The notes: generated from the sequence alone by a model not told the origin. Positions 6,513 through 15,288 are shown, numbered from the stretch's first letter. The stretch: 38,130 nt of DNA from Thermacetogenium sp. UBA5472 (GCA_002426495.1 DIQC01000065.1:1-38130); one strand, 5' to 3'. A program made the numbers and translations.

Positions 6513-7928
6513 ATGAATATTCGTTTGGTGGTCAATTTGATGGGGAAAGCCCTGATTTTTCTGGGGTTGGCTATGCTTTTTCCCCTGCTTTGGGCTGTTT
6601 ATGATCAGGGGCCAGATAAGATGGCTTTTCTTTATTCGATTATCATTACGTTGATCAGCGGCATCATTATGATTCTGGCAGTTCCTCAGCGGGGTGAGAT
6701 CCGGTACAGGGAAGGCTTTGCTATAGTTACTGTGGGTTGGCTCTTAGTTTCTCTCTACGGCTGTTTGCCCTATCTGTTATCTGGTGTATGTACCAACTTT
6801 CCAGATGCATTTTTTGAATCGATGTCAGGGTTTACCACAACAGGAGCGAGTATTTTTGCAGATGCAGAAGCTCTTCCCAGAGGAATACTTTTCTGGCGCA
6901 GTCTGACTCAATGGCTTGGCGGGATGGGGATCATTGTTTTTCTGGTTGCCCTACTTTCCCACCTAGGGGTAGGTGCCAACCGGATTTTCCGAGCGGAGAT
7001 CCCTGGGTTGAAAGTTAAGTTTTTGCCCAGGATCAGCGAAACCGCCCAGGTTCTTTGGCTTATCTATTTGGTGATGTCAGTTTTAGAAGCGGCAATCCTA
7101 TGCTTCCTGGGGATGCCTTTATTTGACTCACTGTGTCATACTTTTGGTACTATGGCAACAGGTGGTTTTAATATTAAAAATGCTAGCATCGGTTATTATG
7201 ACCAGGTCTCAATTCATTGGGTGATCACCATCTTTATGTTTTTAGCAGGTGCTAATTTCGCTCTTTATTTCCTGGCTTTGTATCGACGCAGTTTGAAAGT
7301 TTTTTGGAAGAATGAGGAGTTTCGCTTTTATCTGGTAGTAGTTGTTTCAGCTATTGTGTTGGTGGTTCTGAATAATATTTCGCATTTCAACGGCATAGAA
7401 GAGACGATCAGAGCATCTGCATTTCAGGTGGTATCCATTATTACTACCACAGGTTATACTAACACCGATTTCAGTATGTGGCCCTATATGTCACAGGCTG
7501 TCTTACTTATAATATTGTTTATTGGGGGTTGTTCGGGATCTACAAGTGGTTCCATCAAGGCCGGTAGGATCCTGATTTTATTAAAGCAGGCTGTATTGGA
7601 GATCAAAAAGCTAGTTCATCCGAGGGCTGTTTTTTCTCTAAAAATAGGTGGGAAACAAGTACCTGCAGATACCATAAGCAATGTAACGCAATTTTTCTTT
7701 TTATATATTGCTATTGTGGCGGTGTCCTGTGTTGTGATGACTGCATTTGGTTTTGATCTAATGACTGCCTTTAATTATGTAGCTGCGTCAATTACTAACC
7801 TGGGTCTTGCCGGTGATTTTTCTGTTATCCCTGATGCGGGAAAATTATACCTCAATTTTTTGATGCTGCTAGGCCGCCTGGAGATATACACGGTGTTCGT
7901 AATGTTTTCACCAAGTTTCTGGAAATAA
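6513..7928 (+). CDS. trkH: Trk-type potassium channel subunit TrkH
   Basis: A 471-residue integral membrane potassium transporter with about ten hydrophobic segments arranged as four membrane-pore-membrane repeats. Selectivity-filter-like segments are visible as MSGFTTTGASI (about 110), GTMATGGFNI (about 218), SIITTTGYTNTDF (about 312) and ASITNLGLAGDF (about 430). It ends with LLGRLEIYTVFVMFSPSFWK, the usual conserved end of TrkH, so the gene is complete despite the sudden stop. It partners with TrkA encoded immediately upstream, the two being separated only by a REP-like repeat and a GAGG ribosome binding region. Confidence 0.95.
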   Translation: MNIRLVVNLMGKALIFLGLAMLFPLLWAVYDQGPDKMAFLYSIIITLISGIIMILAVPQRGEIRYREGFAIVTVGWLLVSLYGCLPYLLSGVCTNFPDAFFESMSGFTTTGASIFADAEALPRGILFWRSLTQWLGGMGIIVFLVALLSHLGVGANRIFRAEIPGLKVKFLPRISETAQVLWLIYLVMSVLEAAILCFLGMPLFDSLCHTFGTMATGGFNIKNASIGYYDQVSIHWVITIFMFLAGANFALYFLALYRRSLKVFWKNEEFRFYLVVVVSAIVLVVLNNISHFNGIEETIRASAFQVVSIITTTGYTNTDFSMWPYMSQAVLLIILFIGGCSGSTSGSIKAGRILILLKQAVLEIKKLVHPRAVFSLKIGGKQVPADTISNVTQFFFLYIAIVAVSCVVMTAFGFDLMTAFNYVAASITNLGLAGDFSVIPDAGKLYLNFLMLLGRLEIYTVFVMFSPSFWK

Positions 7929-8164
7929 GGACATTTGGGTGGTAAGGGATTTTGGAAGTATATGCCTGATTATATTAATATTATCCAGTAAGTGGGAGCG
8001 GGTGTTAAATTATCTTGGCGAACTATTGTGTTATTAAAGGATGCTGATGCTGATTTATCAGATTTGAAAATATATAGTAATGGGGGCGCAACTTTGATTT
8101 TGGGATTTTGGGGGTAATGTAAAGTTTAAGTAGGTAAAATGGGGTCAAATTTTGGGGTATTTGC

Positions 8165-8194
8165 TTGCTTTATGGATGGAATTTGTACTATAAT
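8165..8194 (+). promoter_or_regulatory. Candidate promoter for a small RNA
   Basis: TTGCTT (8165-8170), 18-base spacer, perfect TATAAT (8189-8194). No coding region follows for several hundred bases; the first thing transcribed would be the repeated element at 8217-8288. Confidence 0.4.
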
Positions 8195-8216
8195 AGAATA
8201 CATTAATTAATGTTTG

Positions 8217-8288
8217 TTTAACTGACTGGCTTGGCGTAAGTTCCCAACGCTTTTTTTTTAAGGGGGAGTCAGACGCCAATTAAGTCAT
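8217..8288 (+). repeat. Dispersed element family 2, copy A
   Basis: A 72-bp element starting TTTAACTG and ending in a 25-bp block (8264-8288) that matches copy B (28827-28851) at 22 of 25 positions. Inside, TTGGCGT (8231-8237) can pair with ACGCCAA (8273-8279), forming a long hairpin with a T-rich loop. It may be a small RNA, a mobile hairpin, or a relative of the 29-bp family. Confidence 0.6.
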
Positions 8289-8517
8289 CAGTCAAATATC
8301 AACCTGGAGTAACAATACTTTGTATTGAACTCTTATTAAATCTTCTTGCTTCAACAGACTGTCTTTATAGCTATAATGCGGAACGGTTATTATAAAGATG
8401 GCCGCGCTAAGCGTCTTTTTAGTAAATGTACGATTTGCCGGCACAATAATTGCATATATATAATGTAAAATCTAAAATCGATGAAAAAATAACAAGAATC
8501 ATAATAGCTAAATTAGC

Positions 8518-8584
8518 GGCCCCCGAAGCTGTCGGTCTACCTCCCAATTGAAATTAAAAAAACTAGCCGGCAGCTTCTTTTTTA
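8518..8584 (+). repeat. Terminator-like structured element, copy A
   Basis: Starts GGCCCCCGAAGC. An 11-bp stem (8525-8535 with 8567-8577, one G-T pair) encloses a 31-base loop and is followed by six T residues. Copy B is at 15444-15517. Shared parts are the 12-base start, the CCTCCC/CCCCCC segment, an inner short hairpin with a GAAA turn, and ACTAG before the closing arm. Confidence 0.6.
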
Positions 8585-8659
8585 TTTTCTGAGATGACGG
8601 CTTGTATAATTATTCATTTTTGCTTCAATGGGGAGTCTTTTTATAATGATAATGACAAA

Positions 8660-8719
8660 AATGGCATTATGTATGCCATTGAAAGGCTGTCTGCCTTTTT
8701 GTAGTGCAGACGGCCTTTC
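8660..8719. terminator. Tandem hairpins, terminator of the small gene
   Basis: Two adjacent hairpins: 8-bp perfect (8660-8667 with 8673-8680) and 14-bp with one wobble (8681-8694 with 8706-8719). They lie just beyond the stop of the minus-strand small gene at 8737-8901. Confidence 0.55.
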
Positions 8720-8736
8720 CTATAAACTAACCACTA

Positions 8737-8901
8737 TTATTTTTTCATTTCTTTCGTGATATGGTCATAGAGGAGATACATGTCATCATAGGGAAATTTA
8801 TATTCAATTCTTTCTGCCTTCTTGGAGTTTGGTGCCAGCTGCAGGTTTTTCTCCTGCTTTTTCTCCGTTCTTGTCTTCATATCTTTCAAAGCAACCGCCA
8901 T
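8737..8901 (-). CDS. Small basic hypothetical protein
   Basis: A 54-residue protein starting MAVALKDMKTRTEKKQEKN. The start at 8901 is set by a strong AAGGAGG site eight bases upstream; longer in-frame starts lack one. The N-terminal half is lysine-rich and probably disordered; the C-terminal half (IEYKFPYDDMYLLYDHITKEMKK) is helical and aromatic. No family is recognised. The strong ribosome binding site and downstream hairpins make it likely to be real. Confidence 0.6.
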   Translation of the reverse strand: MAVALKDMKTRTEKKQEKNLQLAPNSKKAERIEYKFPYDDMYLLYDHITKEMKK

Positions 8902-9448
8902 CTTATTCAACCTCCTTATTGGCTTTCTGCCGAATGTTCTTTTTTTCACTATCGCTAATATATTAATGCAAAAAGCGTGCCATAAAATGAATTATTTCGT
9001 GAGGATGATTTTCTTACACTTTGTTCTAAAAGGTACAAGCTGCAGCTTTCCAGGATAGGAAGAGGCAGGGAATCTATTATATGAGTACCGATTTTTTGGC
9101 ACGAGTTCCGTATATTCGGCACTCTATTCCGAAATAAAGGCAGATCTACTCCATATTGTGGGTAACTGTTGCGGACAAAAGTGATCATTATATCGATAGA
9201 TCTGTGTGATATCGATTAGATTATTGTGGGGGAGGGGAGGATAATTTGTTAAGGCCGGTTGACATAATAACTACTAAGAGTTCAATAGGTTGGTATGTTT
9301 GGTATATAAGTAACCCCTTTCCAATACTATTTTTATAGGTTATATTTTTGACGGGTGAAGATCCTTTACTTAGAGTACGAAGCAGAACTTCTACTCTAAG
9401 TGAATGGTGAAGATTAAATAAGATAGAGAAATTGGAGATGCATCCACT
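8902..9448. other. Gene-free interval with promoter and hairpin
   Basis: About 550 bases without a convincing gene. A candidate promoter facing right (TTGACA at 9259-9264, 17-base spacer, TCAATA at 9282-9287) and an extended hairpin (9368-9401: 10-bp outer stem plus 4-bp inner stem) precede the gene at 9449. Without a T-tract the hairpin is more likely a leader or mRNA-stability structure than a terminator. Confidence 0.45.
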
Positions 9449-10195
9449 ATGCCAAGACTGCGAGTTGGGACCTGGAATATCAAAGGAGGTAGGGGAAGGA
9501 AAGGCTGTCCGCTGATGTTCAGTAAACGAAACCTGAATAGGATGGCGAAGGAAATTTATGAAGCGGGGCTAGATATTGTTTTACTTCAAGAAGTGGATGT
9601 GAAAAATGTTCGCTGCGCCTGGTTTGACCAGCCTCGGTATCTTGCCAAAAAATTGGAGGCATATACATCGGCAAAGTGGCACTCTCTGTTTGCACAGGCT
9701 TTTACTCTTCTCGGTGGTAGTTATGGGAATGCAGTTTTGTCTGCTTATCCTTTGGAAGAGGTTTTGACTCTGTCTCTCAAATTACCTGGTCAAAAGGTGG
9801 AGGAGAGGGTCTTTCTTTTTGCACACGTTTTTTTGCCCGGTGCCGGTCCGCTGGGGATTGGCACGTTTCACCTTTCGGTAAAAGGTGAAAGTCAGAGAGT
9901 GCCAGAGGCTAAAAGGATCAAAGCTGCACTTGGCAAGCTGTTTCCCCTTCCCCCGTTGATTTTAGGGGGAGATCTGAATGGGAAACGAGGCAGTGCAGCT
10001 TTTCAGGAATTAGCCACAGCAATTTTTCCGTTAGAAGAGCTAGGGCCTGCAGATGGTGATTCTTTCACGGCTCCTGCTTACAGTGCCAGGATCGATTTTC
10101 TGTTCGGCAAAGGAGTTACCCCCTCTACTTCAGGTATTATTGATGCCGGCGAAGCGTCAGATCATCACCTGGTCTGGGTAGAATGTGATATTTAA
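9449..10195 (+). CDS. Endonuclease/exonuclease/phosphatase-family protein
   Basis: A 248-residue EEP-superfamily hydrolase (the fold of DNase I, ExoIII and inositol phosphatases). Motifs in order are GTWNIKGG (about 7-14), LLQEVD (about 45-50, metal-binding Glu), GGDLNGKRGS (about 174-183, catalytic Asp and Asn) and ASDHHLVWV near the end (Asp-His pair). All catalytic residues of the family are present. No signal peptide is seen, so it is probably cytoplasmic. Substrate (DNA, phosphodiester or phospholipid) cannot be told. It converges with the LysM gene; the two stop codons overlap by three bases. Confidence 0.85.
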   Translation: MPRLRVGTWNIKGGRGRKGCPLMFSKRNLNRMAKEIYEAGLDIVLLQEVDVKNVRCAWFDQPRYLAKKLEAYTSAKWHSLFAQAFTLLGGSYGNAVLSAYPLEEVLTLSLKLPGQKVEERVFLFAHVFLPGAGPLGIGTFHLSVKGESQRVPEAKRIKAALGKLFPLPPLILGGDLNGKRGSAAFQELATAIFPLEELGPADGDSFTAPAYSARIDFLFGKGVTPSTSGIIDAGEASDHHLVWVECDI

Positions 10196-11199
10196 GTTGC
10201 TTTAGCTTTAGGGACGCAGATTTCCTGGCCTATGGCCAATTGATCGGGATCGATGCCTGGGTTAACCTTGATAATCGCCCGTACTGTTGTATCAAAGCGC
10301 CTGGCAATAGAACTCAAAGTATCGCCCTTTCTCACAACATAGGTAAATGTTCCCTTCGGACAGCGCCGTTCTGGGATACAGATCTTTTGTCCGATGGCCA
10401 GATTTCTGGGATCTATATCGGGGTTGACCTCCTCGATCGCCGCAACTGTTACTCCGAATTGTTGCGCCAGGTTGAACAGGGTATCACCGGCTTGGACTGT
10501 ATAGATAAAGCCCGGGCATTCAGGTTCAGATTCAAGTTCTTCTGTCGGGATGCAGATCACTTGACCGATCTGGAGTCTCTGGGGGCCAATCCCCGGATTG
10601 GCTGCCAGAATGTCATCCAGGGGAACATTAAAGCGTTGGGAAAGCTGAAATAGTGTATCCCCTGCTTGAATAACATAGAAGAATCCAGGGCATTCAGGTC
10701 CTCCTGCTGGGATGCAGATTCTCTGGCCGATCTGCAGATTGTTGGGGTCCACCCCCGGATTAGCTGCCTGAATTGCAGCTACTGGAACATTAAAGCGTTG
10801 GGAAAGCAGAAAAAACGTATCCCCTGCTTGAATAACATAGAAGAATCCCGGGCATACAGGCACTCCAGTTGGGATGCAGACTCTCTGGCCGATCTGTAGA
10901 TTGTTGGGATCCACTCCCGGATTAGCTGCTAATATTGCATCTAAGGGCACATTAAAGCGCTGTGAAAGCAGAAAAAAAGTATCTCCTGCTTGAATAACAT
11001 AGAAGAACCCAGGACAGGGAGATGGCGGAGCACTTGGGATACAGACTATCTGGCCGATCTGGAGATTCTGAGGATCCACCCCCGGATTAGCTGCTAATAT
11101 TGCATCTAAGGGCACATTAAAGCGCTGTGAAAGCAAAAAAAATGTATCCCCAGCCTGTATGGTGTACAGTGTCCCGCCGGGGCAGAATTGATTGGACAT
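10192..11199 (-). CDS. Six-LysM repeat protein
   Basis: A 335-residue protein made almost wholly of six LysM domains of about 45-50 residues each, every one ending in GQ-x-x-CIP or CVP. The first four are near-identical (QAGDTFFLLSQRFNVP) and the last two diverge. LysM domains bind N-acetylglucosamine in peptidoglycan or chitin. There is no signal peptide, catalytic domain or membrane anchor. This pattern is seen in spore-coat and spore-cortex-associated proteins of Firmicutes, delivered from the mother cell. The ATG at 11199 is preferred over a GTG at 11208, because AAGGAG directly abuts the GTG but lies eight bases from the ATG. The internal DNA repeats suggest recent domain duplication. 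Confidence 0.9.
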   Translation of the reverse strand: MSNQFCPGGTLYTIQAGDTFFLLSQRFNVPLDAILAANPGVDPQNLQIGQIVCIPSAPPSPCPGFFYVIQAGDTFFLLSQRFNVPLDAILAANPGVDPNNLQIGQRVCIPTGVPVCPGFFYVIQAGDTFFLLSQRFNVPVAAIQAANPGVDPNNLQIGQRICIPAGGPECPGFFYVIQAGDTLFQLSQRFNVPLDDILAANPGIGPQRLQIGQVICIPTEELESEPECPGFIYTVQAGDTLFNLAQQFGVTVAAIEEVNPDIDPRNLAIGQKICIPERRCPKGTFTYVVRKGDTLSSIARRFDTTVRAIIKVNPGIDPDQLAIGQEICVPKAKAT

Positions 11200-11309
11200 C
11201 TTGGTCACTCCTTTTTAAAAGACTTTTCGATATATGTTATGATAGGGGCAAAATTTTGCTCCTCGTTTTTTTATAAAGATGCCTGTATATCACAGGAAAG
11301 AGGGATTTG

Positions 11310-11783
11310 ATGAAAATTATTATTGATGCGGATGCTGTTCCGAGAAAGGCTTTGGCCATTTGTAAAAAAGCGGCAGCTGATTTCTCTATAAAACTGTTAA
11401 CTGTGGCTAGTTTTAATCACCTGATCGAATCTGAGCACCACATTATGGTAAGTGATGAGCCTCAGGCGGCAGATATCAGGGTGGCCAATCTCACTGAGTC
11501 CGGGGATCTGGTGGTTACGCAGGATTGGGGGTTAGCAGCCCTTGTTCTGTGCAAAGGAGCCATTGTTTTGACGCCAAAGGGGCGAGTCTTCAAAAGCAAT
11601 GAGATCGCATTTTTGTTGGAAGAAAGAGATACTATGGCTAGAATTCGCCGCAGTGGCAAACGGACCAGGGGGCCAAAAAAAAGAAAGGATATTGATGACA
11701 AGAGGTTTGAGAAGAATTTATATAAATGGCTGCACATACTGGAGGAACAAGCAGATCAACTGCCGCCAAGTAGTCCTCGGTAG
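11310..11783 (+). CDS. YaiI/YqxD family protein (UPF0178, DUF188)
   Basis: A 157-residue protein of the conserved UPF0178 family. Typical segments are MKIIIDADAVPRKA at the N-terminus, the TQDWGLAALVL segment, LTPKGRVF, and the basic GKRTRGPKKR region. The fold is thought to be related to PIN-type nucleases, with the N-terminal aspartates and the later D-x-x-L segment in the presumed active site. The biochemical function is not established. The ATG at 11310 is chosen over the overlapping TTG at 11307, with GAAAGAGGG upstream. Confidence 0.92.
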   Translation: MKIIIDADAVPRKALAICKKAAADFSIKLLTVASFNHLIESEHHIMVSDEPQAADIRVANLTESGDLVVTQDWGLAALVLCKGAIVLTPKGRVFKSNEIAFLLEERDTMARIRRSGKRTRGPKKRKDIDDKRFEKNLYKWLHILEEQADQLPPSSPR

Positions 11784-11830
11784 TATGGATGTCTTTTAGA
11801 CTGCTCATACTAAAAGCGGAGGTGTTGTCA

Positions 11831-12694
11831 ATGGATACTAGTACTAGTCATGTGCGGCGGGTAATCATACTGGGGTTCCTTATTATCTTTATGGTAGCAA
11901 CTGCCGGCTGTTCACAGCCTGAGAACAAACCGGCACCTGAACAAGGGAATGAGGAGCAAAACAAGCCTATTCCAGGAGAGTTCAAAAAACTCCAGAGCAG
12001 TCTGGATCAATTATATGAAGAATTAAAGCCCCAATTATCTAAGGCAGGAGGGAATCAACAGCAGCAGGGGCAGGGAGACCAGGGAGAGGAAGGTGAGCAG
12101 CAAGGTCAAGGTGAGCAGCAGGGTGAGCAACAGGGTCAAGATGAGCAAGGTGGACAGGGCACACAAGAAATCGATTGGGATAAATTCCAAACACAAGCAG
12201 AGCGCATTCACGATCAATGGAACAGGTTTGAAACCAGGGCAGTGGAAGCTGGAGCAAAGGCCGAAGATATTGACGGTATCGAGATGGAACTGGATACTTT
12301 GCCCACACAGATTGCCGCCCAGGATCGTTCAGGGGCACGCCTGGCTGTAAATAGCGCTGCCAGTTATCTGCCCGATTTTATGGAACTGTATTCAACAAAG
12401 GTGCCGCCGGATCTCTATCGAACGCAGGTGATGACTAGGGGTGTGATGATCAGGGTTGATGATGGTGATTGGGCAGGGGCAGAGCAAGAGATGCTGGAAA
12501 TGAAAACAACCTGGTCCAAGCTGCTGGTGCAGATAAAAGATGTAGCAAAGGAGGAAACAGACAAGACACACCTTGCCCAACTGGATCTGGAAAGTGCTTT
12601 ACAAAAGCGGGACCAGATGCTGGTGTTGATTAAAGGAAATATATTAGAGAAAGATTTGAATGATCTGATTGAACAGCATGAAGCTTCCATGTGA
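11831..12694 (+). CDS. Predicted lipoprotein with Gln/Gly-rich linker
   Basis: A 287-residue secreted lipoprotein. The N-terminus has basic residues, a hydrophobic stretch and a lipobox VATAGC (cysteine at about residue 27), so it should be cleaved by signal peptidase II and anchored outside the membrane. A low-complexity linker of G, Q and E (about residues 76-110) separates it from a helical C-terminal domain containing DKFQTQAERIHDQWNRFE and a DWAGAEQEM segment. No enzymatic motif is visible. The start at 11831 follows a GGAGGTG site. Function is unknown; a cell-envelope role is inferred only from location. Confidence 0.85.
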   Translation: MDTSTSHVRRVIILGFLIIFMVATAGCSQPENKPAPEQGNEEQNKPIPGEFKKLQSSLDQLYEELKPQLSKAGGNQQQQGQGDQGEEGEQQGQGEQQGEQQGQDEQGGQGTQEIDWDKFQTQAERIHDQWNRFETRAVEAGAKAEDIDGIEMELDTLPTQIAAQDRSGARLAVNSAASYLPDFMELYSTKVPPDLYRTQVMTRGVMIRVDDGDWAGAEQEMLEMKTTWSKLLVQIKDVAKEETDKTHLAQLDLESALQKRDQMLVLIKGNILEKDLNDLIEQHEASM

Positions 12695-12821
12695 TGAATA
12701 AGTAAATCCTTTTTTGTTCCTCAGATGTCTGCACGGCATACCGGTACTTTCCCATGTGATGAGTAAGATAGGCCCCTTTTCAGGCAGTAGTTATAATGTA
12801 TTGGATGGAGTGATAAGGAAA

Positions 12822-13337
12822 ATGGGAGATAAGCCGCATAGCGGGGTTAGTTATTATGAATATAAGTTAGAGGGCGTTATGAAAAGGTTCAATGTCGATT
12901 CATTTACCTTCAATTGGGATCGCTGGGGTTGTTATGTGGACTTCCGTTATAAAGGGGAACTGTACAGGATTGAGCATAGTGTCGAAAAGGCAAGATCCCG
13001 GGGAGTGGAATTGCGCAGTGGTTCAGAATCATTTATTGAAGTTGTCAGGACATTAGATGACCTGGCAGATATCATTGAGCGTGGAATTTTTGGGTTAGAG
13101 ACATGGCTTCGAGGGATAAGATGCCTGCCAGGTTCTTTTGAAATGCCTCAATATTTTAAGGCTCTTGGATTTAATGAAATCCCTGAAGGGCCTGAAGATG
13201 TCCGTCAGCGTTATCAAACATTGACCAGCCAACTTCCGTCTGATAGCAATGAGAAGGATGTTAAACTTGAGCAGCTGAAAAAGGCCGCAGAAGCCGCATT
13301 ACATTACTTTACAGAAAACAGGAGCAATCTGCAGTAA
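12822..13337 (+). CDS. Hypothetical protein with J-domain-like C-terminus
   Basis: A protein of about 171 residues. The N-terminal part (SFTFNWDRWGCYVDFRYKG) looks like a small beta domain. The C-terminal part (YFKALGFNEIPEGPEDVRQRYQTL, then KKAAEAALHYF) resembles the start and end of a DnaJ-type J domain, but the HPD motif is not present, so a co-chaperone function is not supported. The start is uncertain: the ATG at 12822 is preceded by GGAG and AAGG; a frame open back to 12714 also exists without a good ribosome site. The terminator hairpin overlaps its last codons. Confidence 0.65.
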   Translation: MGDKPHSGVSYYEYKLEGVMKRFNVDSFTFNWDRWGCYVDFRYKGELYRIEHSVEKARSRGVELRSGSESFIEVVRTLDDLADIIERGIFGLETWLRGIRCLPGSFEMPQYFKALGFNEIPEGPEDVRQRYQTLTSQLPSDSNEKDVKLEQLKKAAEAALHYFTENRSNLQ

Positions 13338-13356
13338 GCTGATGCTCCTGTTTTCT
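13313..13356. terminator. Terminator between convergent genes
   Basis: Perfect 14-bp stem (13313-13326 with 13343-13356) around a 16-base loop. The left arm lies within the last codons of the gene ending at 13337. The converging gene ends at 13417, so it may serve both. Confidence 0.8.
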
Positions 13357-13416
13357 CTCTATATTTCCATAATTTAGTTTATCAGTATCAATATATAGTT
13401 TATCGGAAGTGGTGGT

Positions 13417-14574
13417 TTATACAGGGTTTGTTGGGTCAACAGGCGGTTCCACAATCGATTGCTCGCCTTCTGGCGTTTCCGGAGCCGGTGGTTCAACTGG
13501 TTCTTCAACCGGCGGATTTTCCCCTGGTGGTCCTTCTTCCACTGGTGGTTGTTCTTCCTCAATTGGTGGTGGTGGTTTCACTTCCTCTTTCACTGGTGGA
13601 GAAAAAACATCCTCTTCCGGTTGTTGGGCGACTTGAGTAGACTGTGAGCTGGAATTAAGCTCAGATGGTGTTGCCATGACCACTTTCGATGTGGTGACAC
13701 CATTATAAAAGAGGTCATAGGTCACCTGGTGGGCTTGCGAGGGGTCGAAACCCCAATAGCTAACCCCATCTATATTTAAAAAATAACCAGGAAGTGTCTG
13801 GGTTAGTATTGTGTTGTCTTTAAAATTCATTCCTGCTTTGGCAAGTACTAGCAATTCTTTAAGATCTATATTTGTTTCCACATTTTTATAGATTTCCGGG
13901 AGTACCTTAGGCAGTTTCAGTATAGTGCTGGGCTCTATGCATTTAGAAGCAAGGACTTTCATGAAATCCAATTGGTTGCCAACACGGTAAATGTCTCCCT
14001 GGGCTTCTTTTCGGTAGCGCATAAAAGCAAGTGCTTCCTTTCCATTGAGATGCTGAACGCCTTTTTTCAAATCCACCCTGTTTTCAGAGCCATCCAGAGA
14101 ATAGGATATTATATCTTTGGGAATTTCTACATCTACGCCACCAAGGGCATCGACAATATCCATAAAGCCTTCCCAACGCACCAAAATATATTTATTGACT
14201 GGTTGTCCGATAATATCAGAAACAATATCTGCCGTAGTTTCAGGGCCTTCAAAAAAAGCAGCGGCATTGAGCTTCTGTTTGCCATGTCCGGGTATGTCTA
14301 CCCGTGTATCTCTAGGAATAGACAGCATAGAAATTCTATCTTTAGATACTTGGGCGACAATAATGGTATCTGTTCTTCCCGTTTTCTCACCTAGACGCGC
14401 ATCGCTTCCTAGCAGTAAAACATTAAACGCCTGGATTGATTTGCCAGTATTGGGGTCGGTTTGGGTCACTAACGGATCGCCAAATAAACTTTTATTGATC
14501 CACCAGGCGCCTGCACCCAGGGCTAATCCTAATATCACAAGGATCGAAACAATAACCTTTCCTCTGGTTTTCAA
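13417..14574 (-). CDS. LytR-CpsA-Psr (LCP) family protein
   Basis: A 385-residue LCP protein, the family that transfers undecaprenyl-linked polymers such as teichoic acid or capsule onto peptidoglycan outside the membrane. It has a short cytoplasmic N-terminus, one membrane helix (about 8-26), then the LCP domain with NVLLLGSDAR, GRTDTIIVAQV, SIPRDTRVDIPG (arginines binding pyrophosphate), KLNAA and EALAFMRYRKE. The last 70 residues are a proline/glutamate-rich tail, probably extended and wall-spanning. The start is the TTG at 14574, preceded by GGAGGGGAG; no nearer ATG gives the membrane helix. Transcribed alone. Confidence 0.92.
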   Translation of the reverse strand: MKTRGKVIVSILVILGLALGAGAWWINKSLFGDPLVTQTDPNTGKSIQAFNVLLLGSDARLGEKTGRTDTIIVAQVSKDRISMLSIPRDTRVDIPGHGKQKLNAAAFFEGPETTADIVSDIIGQPVNKYILVRWEGFMDIVDALGGVDVEIPKDIISYSLDGSENRVDLKKGVQHLNGKEALAFMRYRKEAQGDIYRVGNQLDFMKVLASKCIEPSTILKLPKVLPEIYKNVETNIDLKELLVLAKAGMNFKDNTILTQTLPGYFLNIDGVSYWGFDPSQAHQVTYDLFYNGVTTSKVVMATPSELNSSSQSTQVAQQPEEDVFSPPVKEEVKPPPPIEEEQPPVEEGPPGENPPVEEPVEPPAPETPEGEQSIVEPPVDPTNPV

Positions 14575-14668
14575 ATTTTCTCCCCTCCGAAAATTGATTA
14601 TATAGCAGATGACATTACTATAAAGTATAGCAGAACCATGTAATATAAGTATAGTGGAAAATCATAAA

Positions 14669-14703
14669 GTTCTTGGCCCTGCGTCTTGATGCAGAGCCAA
14701 GAA
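14669..14703. terminator. Hairpin after the ferredoxin gene
   Basis: Nine-bp arms 14669-14677 and 14695-14703 with an inner CTGC/GCAG pairing. It lies 37 bases beyond the ferredoxin stop and is followed on the minus strand by a short T-rich stretch. Confidence 0.6.
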
Positions 14704-14739
14704 CCATATTTGGCGAGCTTGAGAAATCTCGCAGTTCAT

Positions 14740-14928
14740 TTATATGTTTTTTATTGCTTCCACAGGACAGCTTTCTAGTGCCTCTTGGGCACATTCTTCT
14801 AAATTATTAGACACCTCATCAACAACCTCTGCCTTTCCTTCATCATCCCAATCGTAGATTTCGGGGCACATGTCGATGCAAGTGCCACAACTGATACAGA
14901 TACCTGGGTCTACATAAACTTCTGTCAT
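14740..14928 (-). CDS. Single-cluster ferredoxin
   Basis: A 62-residue acidic ferredoxin. Ligands are CISCGTCIDMCP near the N-terminus and a distal CPVEAI, giving one [4Fe-4S] cluster of the Thermotoga/Desulfovibrio ferredoxin type. The extra Cys near residue 47 (EECAQEAL) is where a disulfide or second-cluster remnant is often found. It is a candidate soluble electron carrier for the oxidoreductases encoded further right, although transcribed separately on the opposite strand. AGGAGG-like purines precede the ATG at 14928. Confidence 0.93.
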   Translation of the reverse strand: MTEVYVDPGICISCGTCIDMCPEIYDWDDEGKAEVVDEVSNNLEECAQEALESCPVEAIKNI

Positions 14929-15098
14929 TTTTCATACCTCCGTTTAATTCATTTATTATTGGTTCGCTGTATTATTATGGTTTTATTTTTTAAAATTATT
15001 GCACTGCTACGCCATTTTTGAAAAAACTTAACTGGATAGACTTTATTCTAGATGCGGATAATAAAATGAAAGCTTTTTCGAAAGGAGGTGAAACTGCC

Positions 15099-15236
15099 GT
15101 GGCTAGAGTGCAATGTGGCTGTAGTAAGTGTGCTCATAATAACAACAGTGAGTGTCAGGCGGAAGAGTTAGAATTCAAAAGCAAGAAAGAGGATAAGGGT
15201 AGCGGGATCACCTGCAGTAATTTTAGAACAAGGTAA
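15099..15236 (+). CDS. DUF1540 small cysteine-rich protein
   Basis: A 45-residue peptide starting MARVQCGCSKCAHNNNSEC and ending GITCSNFRTR. The cysteine pattern matches the DUF1540 family (CxCxxC, then C-x-A, then a C-terminal TC-x-F), which is common in clostridia and probably binds metal; its function is unknown. The GTG at 15099 is chosen because AAAGGAGGTG lies at the right distance, whereas the upstream ATG at 15018 has no ribosome site and would add residues unlike the family. Confidence 0.8.
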   Translation: MARVQCGCSKCAHNNNSECQAEELEFKSKKEDKGSGITCSNFRTR

Positions 15237-15246
15237 CAGAGTTATT

Positions 15247-15288
15247 TATAGGGCTTCCTGTTTCAGGGAAGCTCTATAAATTATTTTT
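15247..15288 (+). terminator. Terminator of the DUF1540 gene
   Basis: A 14-bp imperfect stem (15247-15260 with 15264-15278, one bulge) with a TTT loop, followed by an AT-rich T-run (AATTATTTTT). Confidence 0.75.

Larger units (their letters stand above)
7929..8736. other. Gene-free interval with repeated hairpin elements
   Basis: An 808-base AT-rich interval without a convincing coding region. It contains a sigma-A-like promoter (8165-8194), a 72-bp repeated element (8217-8288), a long-loop terminator-like repeated element (8518-8584) and two adjacent hairpins (8660-8719), each listed separately. Nothing else is recognised. Confidence 0.6.

Noticed and set aside
7900..7928. TrkH truncated by a frameshift
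   Set aside because: The protein ends with the conserved LLGRLEIYTV ... PSFWK terminus of TrkH, so it is complete.
10600..11160. CRISPR-like regular repeats
   Set aside because: The periodic DNA similarity is explained by LysM coding repeats of about 150-160 bases with no short-repeat/spacer pattern. No CRISPR array was seen anywhere in the window.
13409..13647. Plus-strand open frames rich in Gly/Ser or Trp/Phe
   Set aside because: Shadows of the proline/glutamate-rich tail of the LCP protein on the opposite strand.
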